Source: Sulfuricella sp. (lineage in GTDB: Bacteria > Pseudomonadota > Gammaproteobacteria > Burkholderiales > Sulfuricellaceae). Taken from it: a stretch of 59,050 nucleotides of DNA. Position 1 is the first letter of the stretch. Every line of letters starts with the position of its first letter. The position numbers were made by a program, and so were the translations under genes. Shown here one piece after another: positions 36,171 to 44,317 of this stretch. The stretch is taken from positions 1 through 59,050 of the forward strand of contig JAHFRP010000014.1 of assembly GCA_023266195.1 (NCBI GenBank), written 5' to 3'. Under the pieces are notes generated by a model that saw nothing but the letters and a program-made list of their open reading frames with translations, made no database searches and was not told where the DNA came from.

Positions 36171-37773
36171 TGCCGCCGATCCACTCCTTGACCACGCTGG
36201 CCACCACCTTGGGTTCCTGCTTCGCCAATTCCTTCGCCACTCTCAAACGATCCTCGTAGCCGGATTGTGTCTCGGCCATCCCCGCCCCCTCGGCAGCACC
36301 TTCCACATGGACCACCGGAGGCTCGGGCGGTGTCGCCAACTCCTTCAGCAATGGACGCAACACCTTGAACACCAGAAAGAAGACGATCCCTGCAATCAAC
36401 AGGTTCCGGAATATCTCCTTGGCCAGCGCGATGGTCGCCGGATCCTTCCACATCGGAGTTGGAGCGATTTCCTCGGTTACCGTGCTGAATGAAGCGTTCA
36501 CCACATTGAGCGTATCGCCGCGGTCCTGCCGGTAGCCCATGGTCTCCTTGACGAGGTTATTGATCTGGGCCATCTCTGCTGCGGTCAATGGCTTGGCGCT
36601 GACTTTCCCGTCCTTTTCCGTGATTTTCTTGTAGTTCACCACCACCGCCACCGACAAACGCTTGATACCGCCAACGGGCAGAGTGACATGTTTGACCGTT
36701 TTGTCCACTTCGTAATTGACGGTCGACTCCTTATGGCTGTTTCCGCCGGAAGGCTGGGCAGGCGCCGCGCCGGTCGCCGCCGGCGCGGCAACCGGCGCGC
36801 TGGCCGCGCCGGGAGGCTGGTTGGACAACGCTCCGGGCACACCGCCAGCAGCGCTGCTCGTCCCGCTGCTTTCGTTGACCTGCTGGCTGCGGATCGCAGC
36901 TTCCGTGGGGACCGGATTCGGCCTGAAGGTTTCGGCCGTCTGCTCGGTCTGGGAGAAATCCAGCTCCGCCGTCACTTGCGCCCGCACGTTGTCCATGCCG
37001 GTGATCGGGCTGAGTATGTTTTCAATGCGCTTGATGAAGCCCTGCTCGACCTGGTGCAGGTATTCCAGCTGCCCCGGGTCGAGGCCGGCGTTTTCCTTGC
37101 CGTCGGCCGAAGCGCTCAGCAGATTGCCGTTCTGGTCGAGAATTGTCACATTCTTGATCGGCATATCCGGCACACTGCTGGACAGCAAGTGGGCAATGCC
37201 GCTCACCTGGGCTTTATCCAGCATTCTGCCCGGATGGAGGCTGACCAGCACCGAAGCGCTGGGCTTCTGCTGCTCTCGGGTAAATACCGAAGGGCGGGGA
37301 ATAGCCAGATGCACACGGGCGCCCTGGACCGCCGAAAGCGACTGAATGGAACGGGTCAGTTCCCCTTCCAAGGCCCGCTGGTAATTTACCTGTTCGAGAA
37401 ACTGGCTGGTGCCCAGCTTCTGGTTTTCCATCAACTCGAAACCGACGACGCTTCCCTTGGGTAGCCCTTGAGACGCAAGGCGCAGGCGCACTTCATAAAC
37501 CTCACCGGAGGGCACCAGGATGGCGCCGCCTCCTTCGGCCATCTTGTATTGAACGTTCATCTGCTGCAGTGAGCTGATAATCGCGCCACCGTCGCGGTCG
37601 GAAAGATTGCTGTAAAGGACGCGGTAATCAGGGACCTGCGACCACATCCAGGCGCCAGCGATCAACGCGATGGCCGCAGACAGTCCCAGCATCAGGCCGA
37701 TCATCTGCCCGCCGGATAGCCGCCCGAGATCTTTAAAACGCGCAAGAAAGGATTGCTGCGGTACGACGGCCAT
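36163..37773 (-). CDS. fliF: Flagellar MS-ring protein FliF
   Basis: 536 aa. Two membrane helices (MIGLMLGLSAAIALIAGAWMW near the N-terminus and NLLIAGIVFFLVFKVLRPLL near residue 450) flank a large periplasmic part with the YscJ-like ring domain (YRVLYSNLSDRDGGAIISSLQQMNVQYKMAEGGG, VGFELMENQKLGTSQFLEQVNYQRALEGELTRSI). A Pro/Ala-rich loop lies at about 300-350. The C-terminal tail binds FliG. It forms the first ring of the basal body. It lies 95 nt after fliE. Confidence 0.97.
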   Translation of the reverse strand: MAVVPQQSFLARFKDLGRLSGGQMIGLMLGLSAAIALIAGAWMWSQVPDYRVLYSNLSDRDGGAIISSLQQMNVQYKMAEGGGAILVPSGEVYEVRLRLASQGLPKGSVVGFELMENQKLGTSQFLEQVNYQRALEGELTRSIQSLSAVQGARVHLAIPRPSVFTREQQKPSASVLVSLHPGRMLDKAQVSGIAHLLSSSVPDMPIKNVTILDQNGNLLSASADGKENAGLDPGQLEYLHQVEQGFIKRIENILSPITGMDNVRAQVTAELDFSQTEQTAETFRPNPVPTEAAIRSQQVNESSGTSSAAGGVPGALSNQPPGAASAPVAAPAATGAAPAQPSGGNSHKESTVNYEVDKTVKHVTLPVGGIKRLSVAVVVNYKKITEKDGKVSAKPLTAAEMAQINNLVKETMGYRQDRGDTLNVVNASFSTVTEEIAPTPMWKDPATIALAKEIFRNLLIAGIVFFLVFKVLRPLLKELATPPEPPVVHVEGAAEGAGMAETQSGYEDRLRVAKELAKQEPKVVASVVKEWIGGNE

Positions 37774-37868
37774 CTTGTTTTACACCTTGCCGCCAATTTG
37801 TGAGTGACTGAACCTCACCCCCGAACGGGGGCGCATAACCATAGCAAGCGGAAGATCCTGCATCCTTC

Positions 37869-38186
37869 TCACACTTGCATATTCATGACTTCGTGATAGG
37901 CCGACACCAGCTTGTTGCGCACCTGCACCATGGTCTGGAAGGAAAGATTGGCTTTCTGCAGCGAAACCATCACTTCTTGCAGGTTCGTGTTGGGATCGCT
38001 CTGCTCGAACGCTTTGGCCAGATTGGCGGCACCCTGCTGCGAAGCATTTGTCTGATCCAGCGAAGACTTGAGAAGCGACGCGAAATCGGCCCCCTCCACC
38101 GGCGATGCAGCCGGCTCGGCGCCCGATGCCAACGCCGAAGCAGCGCGTAATTGGCCAAGTAGTTGGTCGATTCCCTGAGTATTCAT
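37869..38186 (-). CDS. fliE: Flagellar hook-basal body protein FliE
   Basis: 105 aa with the conserved C-terminal helix FQTMVQVRNKLVSAYHEVMNMQV and middle FASLLKSSLDQTNASQQGAANLAKAFEQ. FliE joins the MS ring to the rod and is one of the first exported proteins. It is the first gene of the fliE-fliK block and has a sigma-54 promoter about 77 bp upstream. Confidence 0.96.
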   Translation of the reverse strand: MNTQGIDQLLGQLRAASALASGAEPAASPVEGADFASLLKSSLDQTNASQQGAANLAKAFEQSDPNTNLQEVMVSLQKANLSFQTMVQVRNKLVSAYHEVMNMQV

Positions 38187-38262
38187 CGTTCATGCCTCCA
38201 GCTCGAAATTATAGCTGTTTATCCGTCTCGGCGATTGCCTTCCCTCGCACGGGTTAAAAACA

Positions 38263-38278
38263 AGCACATTTCATGCCG
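38263..38278 (-). promoter_or_regulatory. Sigma-54 promoter upstream of fliE
   Basis: Minus strand reads CGGCATGAAATGTGCT. GG and GC are 10 nt apart and the sequence matches TGGCACG-N4-TTGCW except at three positions. It lies in the 110-bp gap between the flrC stop and fliE, about 77 bp before the fliE start. Activation by the adjacent FlrC-type regulator, or by a FleQ/FlrA homologue elsewhere, is inferred. Confidence 0.65.
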
Positions 38279-38296
38279 ACACCCACGCCACGCCGG

Positions 38297-39640
38297 CTAA
38301 CCGGCTTCATGCCCAGCCTCGCCGCCCTCCTCTCGGTACTGCTGCAGCTTGTAACGCAGGGTACGCTCGCTCATTCCCAGCTTTTTCGCAGCAAGTTTGC
38401 GCGATCCGCCTACCGACGAAAGCATTTCCAGAATATGGCTTTTTTCCAGCGACTTCATATCCATTGCCACCCCGTCGCCGGCAATTATTGCCTGTTTTGC
38501 CGCAGTGGCAACCGATGCCGGCAATAGCAGGCCATCCGGCTCCAACGTGCCGCCCGGAGCCAGAATCAAGGCACGCTGAATCACATTCTCAAGCTCCCTG
38601 ATGTTACCCGGCCAGGCATATTGCGTCAATTGCGCCGCCGCCACGGGGGACAGGTCGATCCCGGGGCGTCCGAGCGCCACACCCAGACGACTCACCAGGT
38701 GCCTGGCCAACGGCACGATATCCAGAGATCGTTCGCGCAACGGCGGCAATTCCAGGGGAAATACGTTGAGCCGATAGAAGAGATCCTCGCGGAAGTCGCC
38801 GCGCATAACGATTTCACCCATGTCGCGGTTGGAAGTGGCGACAACGCGGATGTCGAGGGGAATCGCCTTGTGCCCACCCACCCGCTCCACCTCGCGCTCC
38901 TGCAGCACTCTCAACAGCTTGGCCTGGAGCGGCAGCGACATTTCGGAAATTTCATCCAGCAGCAAAGTACCGCCCTGCGCCTGCTCGAACTTGCCGGCGT
39001 GCGACTGGGCGGCGCCGGTAAAGGCGCCCTTTTCGTAGCCGAACAAGGTGGATTCGAGCAGGTTTTCCGGGATCGCGGCGCAGTTGATCGCCACGAATGC
39101 CTTGTCGGCGCGCGGCGAATTGCGGTGAATGAAGCGCGCCATAACCTCTTTGCCGCAGCCGGATTCCCCGGTAATCATCACCGTGGCATTGGTGGCTGCG
39201 ACTTTTCGCGCCAGGTCGAGAACTTCCTTCATGCGCGGATCTTCGGCGATCATTTCCGAACCATCCGCCGGCTGCGCCGACAGCATGTAGCGCGCCACTT
39301 CGGCAAGCAGCCTGTCCGGCTCGAACGGCTTGGTCAGGTAGGTGCAAGCGCCGGCACGCATTGCCTCTACGGCTTTGTCGATCATACCGTAAGCAGTCAT
39401 CAGCATCACCGGGGCATAGGGATGGGCCGCCCTGATTTCCCGTAACAGCGCATGGCCATCCATTGGCTGCATCTGCACGTCCGTCACCACCAGACCGACC
39501 CGCCTTTTGTCCAGCATCGCAAGCGCCGCCGGGCCGTCGGCGGCGCCCAACGCCTCATATCCGGCCAGGGCCAGGGTATCGCAAAGGGCTTCGCGCAGGT
39601 CTTGGTCGTCCTCGACGATCAGGATGGGCAATGTTTTCAT
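38297..39640 (-). CDS. flrC: Flagellar sigma-54 response regulator, FlrC/FleR type
   Basis: 447 aa from the ATG at 39640 that overlaps the kinase stop (ATGA). The receiver domain has ILIVEDDQD and the phospho-site D54 in VTDVQM. The AAA+ domain has Walker A GESGCGKE at 158-165, the sigma-54 loop GAFTGA at 205-210 and GEIVMRGDFREDLFYRLNVFPLELPPLRER. A Fis-type helix-turn-helix (RKLAAKKLGMSERTLRYKLQQY) ends the protein. Its place between the kinase and fliE identifies it as the class III flagellar activator rather than a nitrogen regulator. Confidence 0.9.
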   Translation of the reverse strand: MKTLPILIVEDDQDLREALCDTLALAGYEALGAADGPAALAMLDKRRVGLVVTDVQMQPMDGHALLREIRAAHPYAPVMLMTAYGMIDKAVEAMRAGACTYLTKPFEPDRLLAEVARYMLSAQPADGSEMIAEDPRMKEVLDLARKVAATNATVMITGESGCGKEVMARFIHRNSPRADKAFVAINCAAIPENLLESTLFGYEKGAFTGAAQSHAGKFEQAQGGTLLLDEISEMSLPLQAKLLRVLQEREVERVGGHKAIPLDIRVVATSNRDMGEIVMRGDFREDLFYRLNVFPLELPPLRERSLDIVPLARHLVSRLGVALGRPGIDLSPVAAAQLTQYAWPGNIRELENVIQRALILAPGGTLEPDGLLLPASVATAAKQAIIAGDGVAMDMKSLEKSHILEMLSSVGGSRKLAAKKLGMSERTLRYKLQQYREEGGEAGHEAG

Positions 39641-40830
39641 GGGTTCGCCATTATAGCCGGCAAGCGCAGGCAAAACTCACTGCCTTCGCCCGGAACCGAT
39701 CGGACCTTGATCGAACCGCGATGAGCCTCCGCCACACCGCGCACGATCGCAAGCCCGAGCCCTGTGCCGTCCGAGCGCGTCGTATAAAACGGCTCGAACA
39801 AGCGTTCCTGCACTGTCGCATCGATGCCCACGCCACTGTCGGCCACGGCCAGCGCTACCAGCCCATCCTCACCGAGCGCTGCCCGCAGGCAGACGCTTCC
39901 ACCTTGCGGGCAGGCCTGCATGGCATTTTCCAGCAAGTTGAGCAAGGCTCCGGTCAGGGCCTTGCGGCTGCCCAACACGGCCGCGTCCCGGCTGCCGTCC
40001 TCGACGGAGAACGCCAGGCCGCGTTGTGCCATTTGGGGTTCGATGACCTGCTGCAAATCGGCAAGCAGAGAAGACACCTTCACCGCCTCCTGCCCGCCGC
40101 TCTCCCCTTTTACGAACGACAGCATGTCCTGGATCAGGTGTTCGAGATAGCGCAGCCGCGCCAGCACTTTGTCGGCAAAACGCAACCTGTCCGCCTCGGC
40201 GAGGTTGGGCTTGTTCAGGTTTGCCGCGTAAAGCAGGGCCGTGGCAAGCGGCGTACGCAACTGGTGAGCCAATCCGGCCGCCATTTCGCCCATCGCGGAA
40301 AGCCTCTGGTGACGCTGCATTTCGCGCCGCATGGCATAGGCTTCAGTCATATCGTGAATCAGCAGCACTTGTCCGCCGGCAGCGTCCAGCGGGCTGCTGT
40401 TTATGCCGACCCGGCGCGTCTCCGGCGTACCGGCCGGCGCCAGCTCCCATTCTTGCGGCAAACCGGTCTGAACCAGCGCTGCCGCCGATATCTCGGCCCA
40501 CGCCCCATTCATCAAGCGCGGTCCGAGCAGCGCCTTGGCAGCCGGGTTCGCTTCTATGACGACACCCCGCTGATCCAACACCACCACCCCCGCAGGCATG
40601 GCCGCCAGCAGGTGCCCCAGGCGCTGCGACAGCGCCTCTTTTTCCAGCAGCTGTCGGCGCAACTCCCCATTGGCTACCGCCAGGTCTCCGGTAAGGCGTT
40701 CCACTTGCTGCTGAAGTTCCTGATATGCGTCGGTAAGCTGGGCAGAGGCTTGATTAAATAACGAAAATGCCTGCTCCAGCTCTTTCGGATCGACCTGCGG
40801 CGGGGAATTCGACAATACGTTAAGCTCCAT
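39637..40830 (-). CDS. flrB: Flagellar histidine kinase, FlrB/FleS type
   Basis: About 397 aa from the ATG at 40830 (upstream in-frame starts up to 40896 exist; no clear ribosome site settles it). Soluble: a coiled-coil start (ELEQAFSLFNQASAQLTDAYQELQQQVERL), a PAS domain (LLAAMPAGVVVLDQRGVVIEANPAAKALLG), an H box AAGLAHQLRTPLATAL with His about residue 189, an N box NLLENAMQACP and G boxes DSGVGID and GTGLGLAIV. It should phosphorylate the adjacent FlrC in response to basal-body assembly. The gene is divergent from cheV with about 270 bp between. Confidence 0.88.
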   Translation of the reverse strand: MELNVLSNSPPQVDPKELEQAFSLFNQASAQLTDAYQELQQQVERLTGDLAVANGELRRQLLEKEALSQRLGHLLAAMPAGVVVLDQRGVVIEANPAAKALLGPRLMNGAWAEISAAALVQTGLPQEWELAPAGTPETRRVGINSSPLDAAGGQVLLIHDMTEAYAMRREMQRHQRLSAMGEMAAGLAHQLRTPLATALLYAANLNKPNLAEADRLRFADKVLARLRYLEHLIQDMLSFVKGESGGQEAVKVSSLLADLQQVIEPQMAQRGLAFSVEDGSRDAAVLGSRKALTGALLNLLENAMQACPQGGSVCLRAALGEDGLVALAVADSGVGIDATVQERLFEPFYTTRSDGTGLGLAIVRGVAEAHRGSIKVRSVPGEGSEFCLRLPAIMANP

Positions 40831-41099
40831 TGGGCCGGTACATGCAGAAATCATACTGCAATTGATCTGATCGTTGGTGAATGGATAGACTGCCACTCGC
40901 CGGGAACGGATGTCATTTGCAAACCATAACCCTTCACTTTAAATTATGCGCTGAAAACAGCAGCTAACGGGGCTATTTTACCGAATGCAATGTCGCCATA
41001 TTGAGGTATGATAACGAAAATTGCCTGCCCCGCCGGCCCGGCTGCCAGCCAGCCCCGACCGGAGACGCAAGGCCAGGATTTTTCTCGGAGAGCAACCAC

Positions 41100-42065
41100 A
41101 TGTCAGAACTGCTGAAGAACGTCGATGCCCGCACCAAGCTGGCCGGCACGAACAAGCTGGAAATCCTGCTGTTCACTCTGGGCACGGACACCCGGACCGG
41201 CCGCAGGGAAACATTCGGCGTCAACGTGTTCAAGGTACGCGAGGTCATGCGGGTACCGGAAATCACCCACGCCCCCGACATGCCGGCGTCGGTCGAAGGC
41301 ATGGTCAGCCTGCGCGGCGTGCTGGTGCCGGTTGTCGATCTGGTCAAATATGCCGGCGTCGAAACCAACCGCAAGCCGGAAATCATGATCGTCACCGAAT
41401 ACAACGGCCATACCCAAGGTTTTCTGGTGGAAGCGGTAGACACCATTTTGCGTCTCGACTGGTCGGCGATGCGCGTCCCGCCCGATATGCTGACCGCCCA
41501 AATGGGCGGCCTGGTCACCGCGGTAACCGAACTCCCCGACGGCCGCCTGGTAATGATGATGGACGTGGAAAAAGTACTTTCCGAAACCAGCCGCTACGAC
41601 GACGAATACCTGTTCAACAATATCAAGCCCCTCGACCTGCATGACCGCACGGTATTCTTCGCCGACGATTCATCCGTCGCCAGAAAACAGATCCAGCGCA
41701 CCCTGGACGCCATGAACATTCGCCACATCAGCGCAAACAACGGCAAACAGGCCTGGGACGAGCTACAAAAAATCGCTGCCCAGGCCGATGCGGGCCATTT
41801 GCCGATAAGCGACTTCATCCAGCTTGTCCTTACCGATGTCGAAATGCCCGAAATGGACGGCTACGTCCTGACCAAAAGCATCAAAAGCGACCCCCGTTTT
41901 GCCGGCATCCCGGTCATCATGCATTCTTCCCTCAGCAGCACTGCCAATCAACAGCTTGGCCGCACGGTCGGGGTGGACGACTACGTTCCCAAATTCGAGC
42001 CGCAAAAACTGGCGGCCATCCTCACCCAGTTACTGGGCGGTCATCTTAAAGCGAGCGGGGCATAG
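41100..42065 (+). CDS. cheV: Chemotaxis coupling protein CheV (first copy)
   Basis: 321 aa from the ATG at 41100 (GGAGAG upstream). The CheW-like domain occupies residues 1-170 (KLEILLFTLG, FGVNVFKVREVMRVPEI, VEGMVSLRGVLVPVVDLVKYAG). A receiver domain follows at 185-310 (TVFFADDSSVARKQI, VLTDVEMPEMDGYVLTKSIKSD with the phospho-Asp, VIMHSSLSS). It couples receptors to CheA and probably aids adaptation. It precedes a second cheV by 2 nt, so they are co-transcribed. Confidence 0.94.
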   Translation: MSELLKNVDARTKLAGTNKLEILLFTLGTDTRTGRRETFGVNVFKVREVMRVPEITHAPDMPASVEGMVSLRGVLVPVVDLVKYAGVETNRKPEIMIVTEYNGHTQGFLVEAVDTILRLDWSAMRVPPDMLTAQMGGLVTAVTELPDGRLVMMMDVEKVLSETSRYDDEYLFNNIKPLDLHDRTVFFADDSSVARKQIQRTLDAMNIRHISANNGKQAWDELQKIAAQADAGHLPISDFIQLVLTDVEMPEMDGYVLTKSIKSDPRFAGIPVIMHSSLSSTANQQLGRTVGVDDYVPKFEPQKLAAILTQLLGGHLKASGA

Positions 42066-42067
42066 CC

Positions 42068-43000
42068 ATGGAAAAAAGCAATGTACTCCTGGATACGGTA
42101 GATGCCAGGACGAAGCTGGCCGGATCCAACAAGATGGAAATCCTGCTCTTTTCCCTCGGCAGCGGGGAGATTTTCGGCATCAACGTATTCAAGGTTCGCG
42201 AGGTCTGCCAGACCCCCAAAGTCACAAGATCACCCAACATGCCGATGGGCGTCGAAGGCGTGATTTCCCTGCGCGGCAACATCATTCCGGTCATCGCCCT
42301 GGCCAAATTCATCGAGCTCGATGAAGTGCCGGAAGACACCGGGCACACCATGATCGTCACCGAATACAGCCGCCATACCCAGGGCTTCCTGGTGCATGAC
42401 GTCGACCGCATCATCCGCGTCGACTGGGACAAGGTCAAACCGCCGCAAGCCATGCTTGCCGGCCACGAAGGCCTGATCACCGCAATCACGGAACTGCCGG
42501 ACGGCAAACTGGTTTCGATTCTCGACGTCGAACAAATCCTGGCCAACGCCATCGGCATCGAGCCGGTACCGGAGCTTGCGCCGGTCGAAACGGACAGGGA
42601 GCAATCGATATTCTTTGCCGACGATTCCGCCGTGGCACGCAAGGAAATCGTCATGGTGCTGGACAAGATGGGCGTAAAGTACCAGCAAGCCACCAACGGC
42701 CTGGAGGCATGGGAAAAACTACAAAGCCTGGCCAGCCGCTCCCAGCAGGACGGCACTGTTCTGCATGACCAGATCAGGATCATCCTGGTGGATGCGGAAA
42801 TGCCGGAAATGGATGGCTACGTCCTGGCAAAAAACATCAAGGCGGACAGGCGGTTCGAGGGCATCCCGGTGGTCATGCACTCATCCCTCTCATCGGAAGC
42901 CAACCGCGACATGGGCAAGCGCGTCGGCGTGGATGCCTATGTCGCCAAATTCGACCCTGGCGTCCTGGCCGAAACCCTGCGTCCCTTATTACTTAGATAG
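42068..43000 (+). CDS. cheV: Chemotaxis coupling protein CheV (second copy)
   Basis: 310 aa with the same CheW-receiver layout: KMEILLFSLGSGEIFGINVFKVREV, VEGVISLRGNIIPVIALAKFIEL, then SIFFADDSAVARKEI and ILVDAEMPEMDGYVLAKNIKADRR. It is clearly a paralogue of its upstream neighbour but has diverged across the coupling domain, so the two may serve different receptor sets. About 110 nt separate it from cheY. Confidence 0.94.
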   Translation: MEKSNVLLDTVDARTKLAGSNKMEILLFSLGSGEIFGINVFKVREVCQTPKVTRSPNMPMGVEGVISLRGNIIPVIALAKFIELDEVPEDTGHTMIVTEYSRHTQGFLVHDVDRIIRVDWDKVKPPQAMLAGHEGLITAITELPDGKLVSILDVEQILANAIGIEPVPELAPVETDREQSIFFADDSAVARKEIVMVLDKMGVKYQQATNGLEAWEKLQSLASRSQQDGTVLHDQIRIILVDAEMPEMDGYVLAKNIKADRRFEGIPVVMHSSLSSEANRDMGKRVGVDAYVAKFDPGVLAETLRPLLLR

Positions 43001-43110
43001 GCAGCCAAGCACCATGCACAACCGGGAATCAAAAATACAACGCGCCCCCTCCAACCGGGCGGCGCGATATGCCGTGACGCCGGCAATACAGATCACCTAT
43101 GGAGCTACCC

Positions 43111-43500
43111 ATGGCCGATAAGAGCATGAAGTTCCTGATCGTCGACGATTTCTCGACGATGCGACGCATTCTTCGCAACCTGCTGAAGGAACTGGAATTC
43201 ACCAACGCCGACGAAGCTGAAGACGGCTTGGTCGCACTCAACAAACTGCGTGGCGGACAATTCGACTTTGTCATCAGCGACTGGAATATGCCGAATATGA
43301 CCGGGATTGAACTGCTCCAGGCGATCCGCGCCGATGCAACGCTGAAACACCTGCCGGTGCTGATGGTCACCGCCGAAGCCAAAAAGGAAAACATTATCGC
43401 GGCCGCTCAGGCCGGCGCCAGCGGCTATGTCGTCAAACCCTTCACAGCCGCGGTACTGGAAGAAAAACTGAACAAGATTTTTGAAAAGATGGGGAAATAA
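43111..43500 (+). CDS. cheY: Chemotaxis response regulator CheY
   Basis: 129-aa single-domain receiver from the ATG at 43111 (GGAG at 43101). Active-site residues are D12/D13-type acidic pair in [12 protein letters not shown], phospho-acceptor D57 in [13 protein letters not shown], Thr in [11 protein letters not shown] and Lys in YVVKPFTAA. Close in length and motifs to enteric CheY that binds FliM and the P2 region of CheA. cheZ starts 16 nt after its stop. Confidence 0.96.
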   Translation: MADKSMKFLIVDDFSTMRRILRNLLKELEFTNADEAEDGLVALNKLRGGQFDFVISDWNMPNMTGIELLQAIRADATLKHLPVLMVTAEAKKENIIAAAQAGASGYVVKPFTAAVLEEKLNKIFEKMGK

Positions 43501-43516
43501 TGAGGAGAACTACTCG

Positions 43517-44278
43517 GTGAGCAACAATACTTCAGGGAGCGGAGATTCCGATGAACTGGAAGCCCTGTTCGATAGCATCGTCATGGCCAACAGTGCGCCC
43601 GCGGCCGTATCCGAACCCCAGGCAAAACAGGCGGAGACGGTAGCCTCGGTATCATCCGCCTCTCTCCCCCCCCCAGACGAAAGCCTGTTCTCGCAAATCG
43701 GCCACCTGACGCGCAAACTGCATGACACCCTGCGTGAACTGGGTTATGACAAAAAACTGGAAAAAACCGTCGAAGCCATCCCCGATACCCGCGAACGCCT
43801 TGCCTATATCGTCGCAATGACGCAGCAGGCGGCGGAGCGCGCGCTGACTGCAACCGAGACGGCCCAACCCCTGCAGGACAAGATTGAAGCCGGCGCCATC
43901 GCCCTCGGCGACAAATGGCAGCGCCTGTTCGACAACCAGCTCAGCCTGGAAGAATTCAAGCAGTTGGCCAACGAAACCCGCAGCTACCTGAAGGAAGTAC
44001 CCGCCCACACCAAGGCGACCAACGCGCAACTGATGGAAGTCATCATGGCGCAGGACTTCCAGGATCTGACCGGCCAGGTCATCAAAAAAGTCATCGACAT
44101 GGCCCAGCAAATGGAGCGGGATATGTTTCAATTACTGGTGGCAACGACCCCCGCAGAAAAGAAAGCCGGGGTGGGCGGTAGCCTGCTGAACGGCCCGGTG
44201 GTCAACACCGAAGGGCGCAGCGATATCGTGACCAGCCAGAGCCAAGCCGACGAGCTGCTCGAAAGCCTGGGCTTTTAA
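43517..44278 (+). CDS. cheZ: CheY phosphatase CheZ
   Basis: 253 aa from the GTG at 43517 with GAGGAG at 43502-43507. The long four-helix hairpin is seen in LFSQIGHLTRKLHDTLRELGYD and AMTQQAAERALTATETAQPL; the catalytic block is VIMAQDFQDLTGQVIKKVI (Asp and Gln). The C-terminal ADELLESLGF is the CheY-binding peptide. It dephosphorylates CheY-P in the cytoplasm. Confidence 0.95.
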   Translation: MSNNTSGSGDSDELEALFDSIVMANSAPAAVSEPQAKQAETVASVSSASLPPPDESLFSQIGHLTRKLHDTLRELGYDKKLEKTVEAIPDTRERLAYIVAMTQQAAERALTATETAQPLQDKIEAGAIALGDKWQRLFDNQLSLEEFKQLANETRSYLKEVPAHTKATNAQLMEVIMAQDFQDLTGQVIKKVIDMAQQMERDMFQLLVATTPAEKKAGVGGSLLNGPVVNTEGRSDIVTSQSQADELLESLGF

Positions 44279-44317
44279 CCAACCATTCCGATCCTCTCTC
44301 AATCGCCGGAGAAAACC

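Noticed and set aside
40831-41099. Search for a FliA (sigma-28) promoter before cheV or flrB
   Set aside because: No stretch close to TAAA-N15-GCCGATAA was found in the divergent gap.
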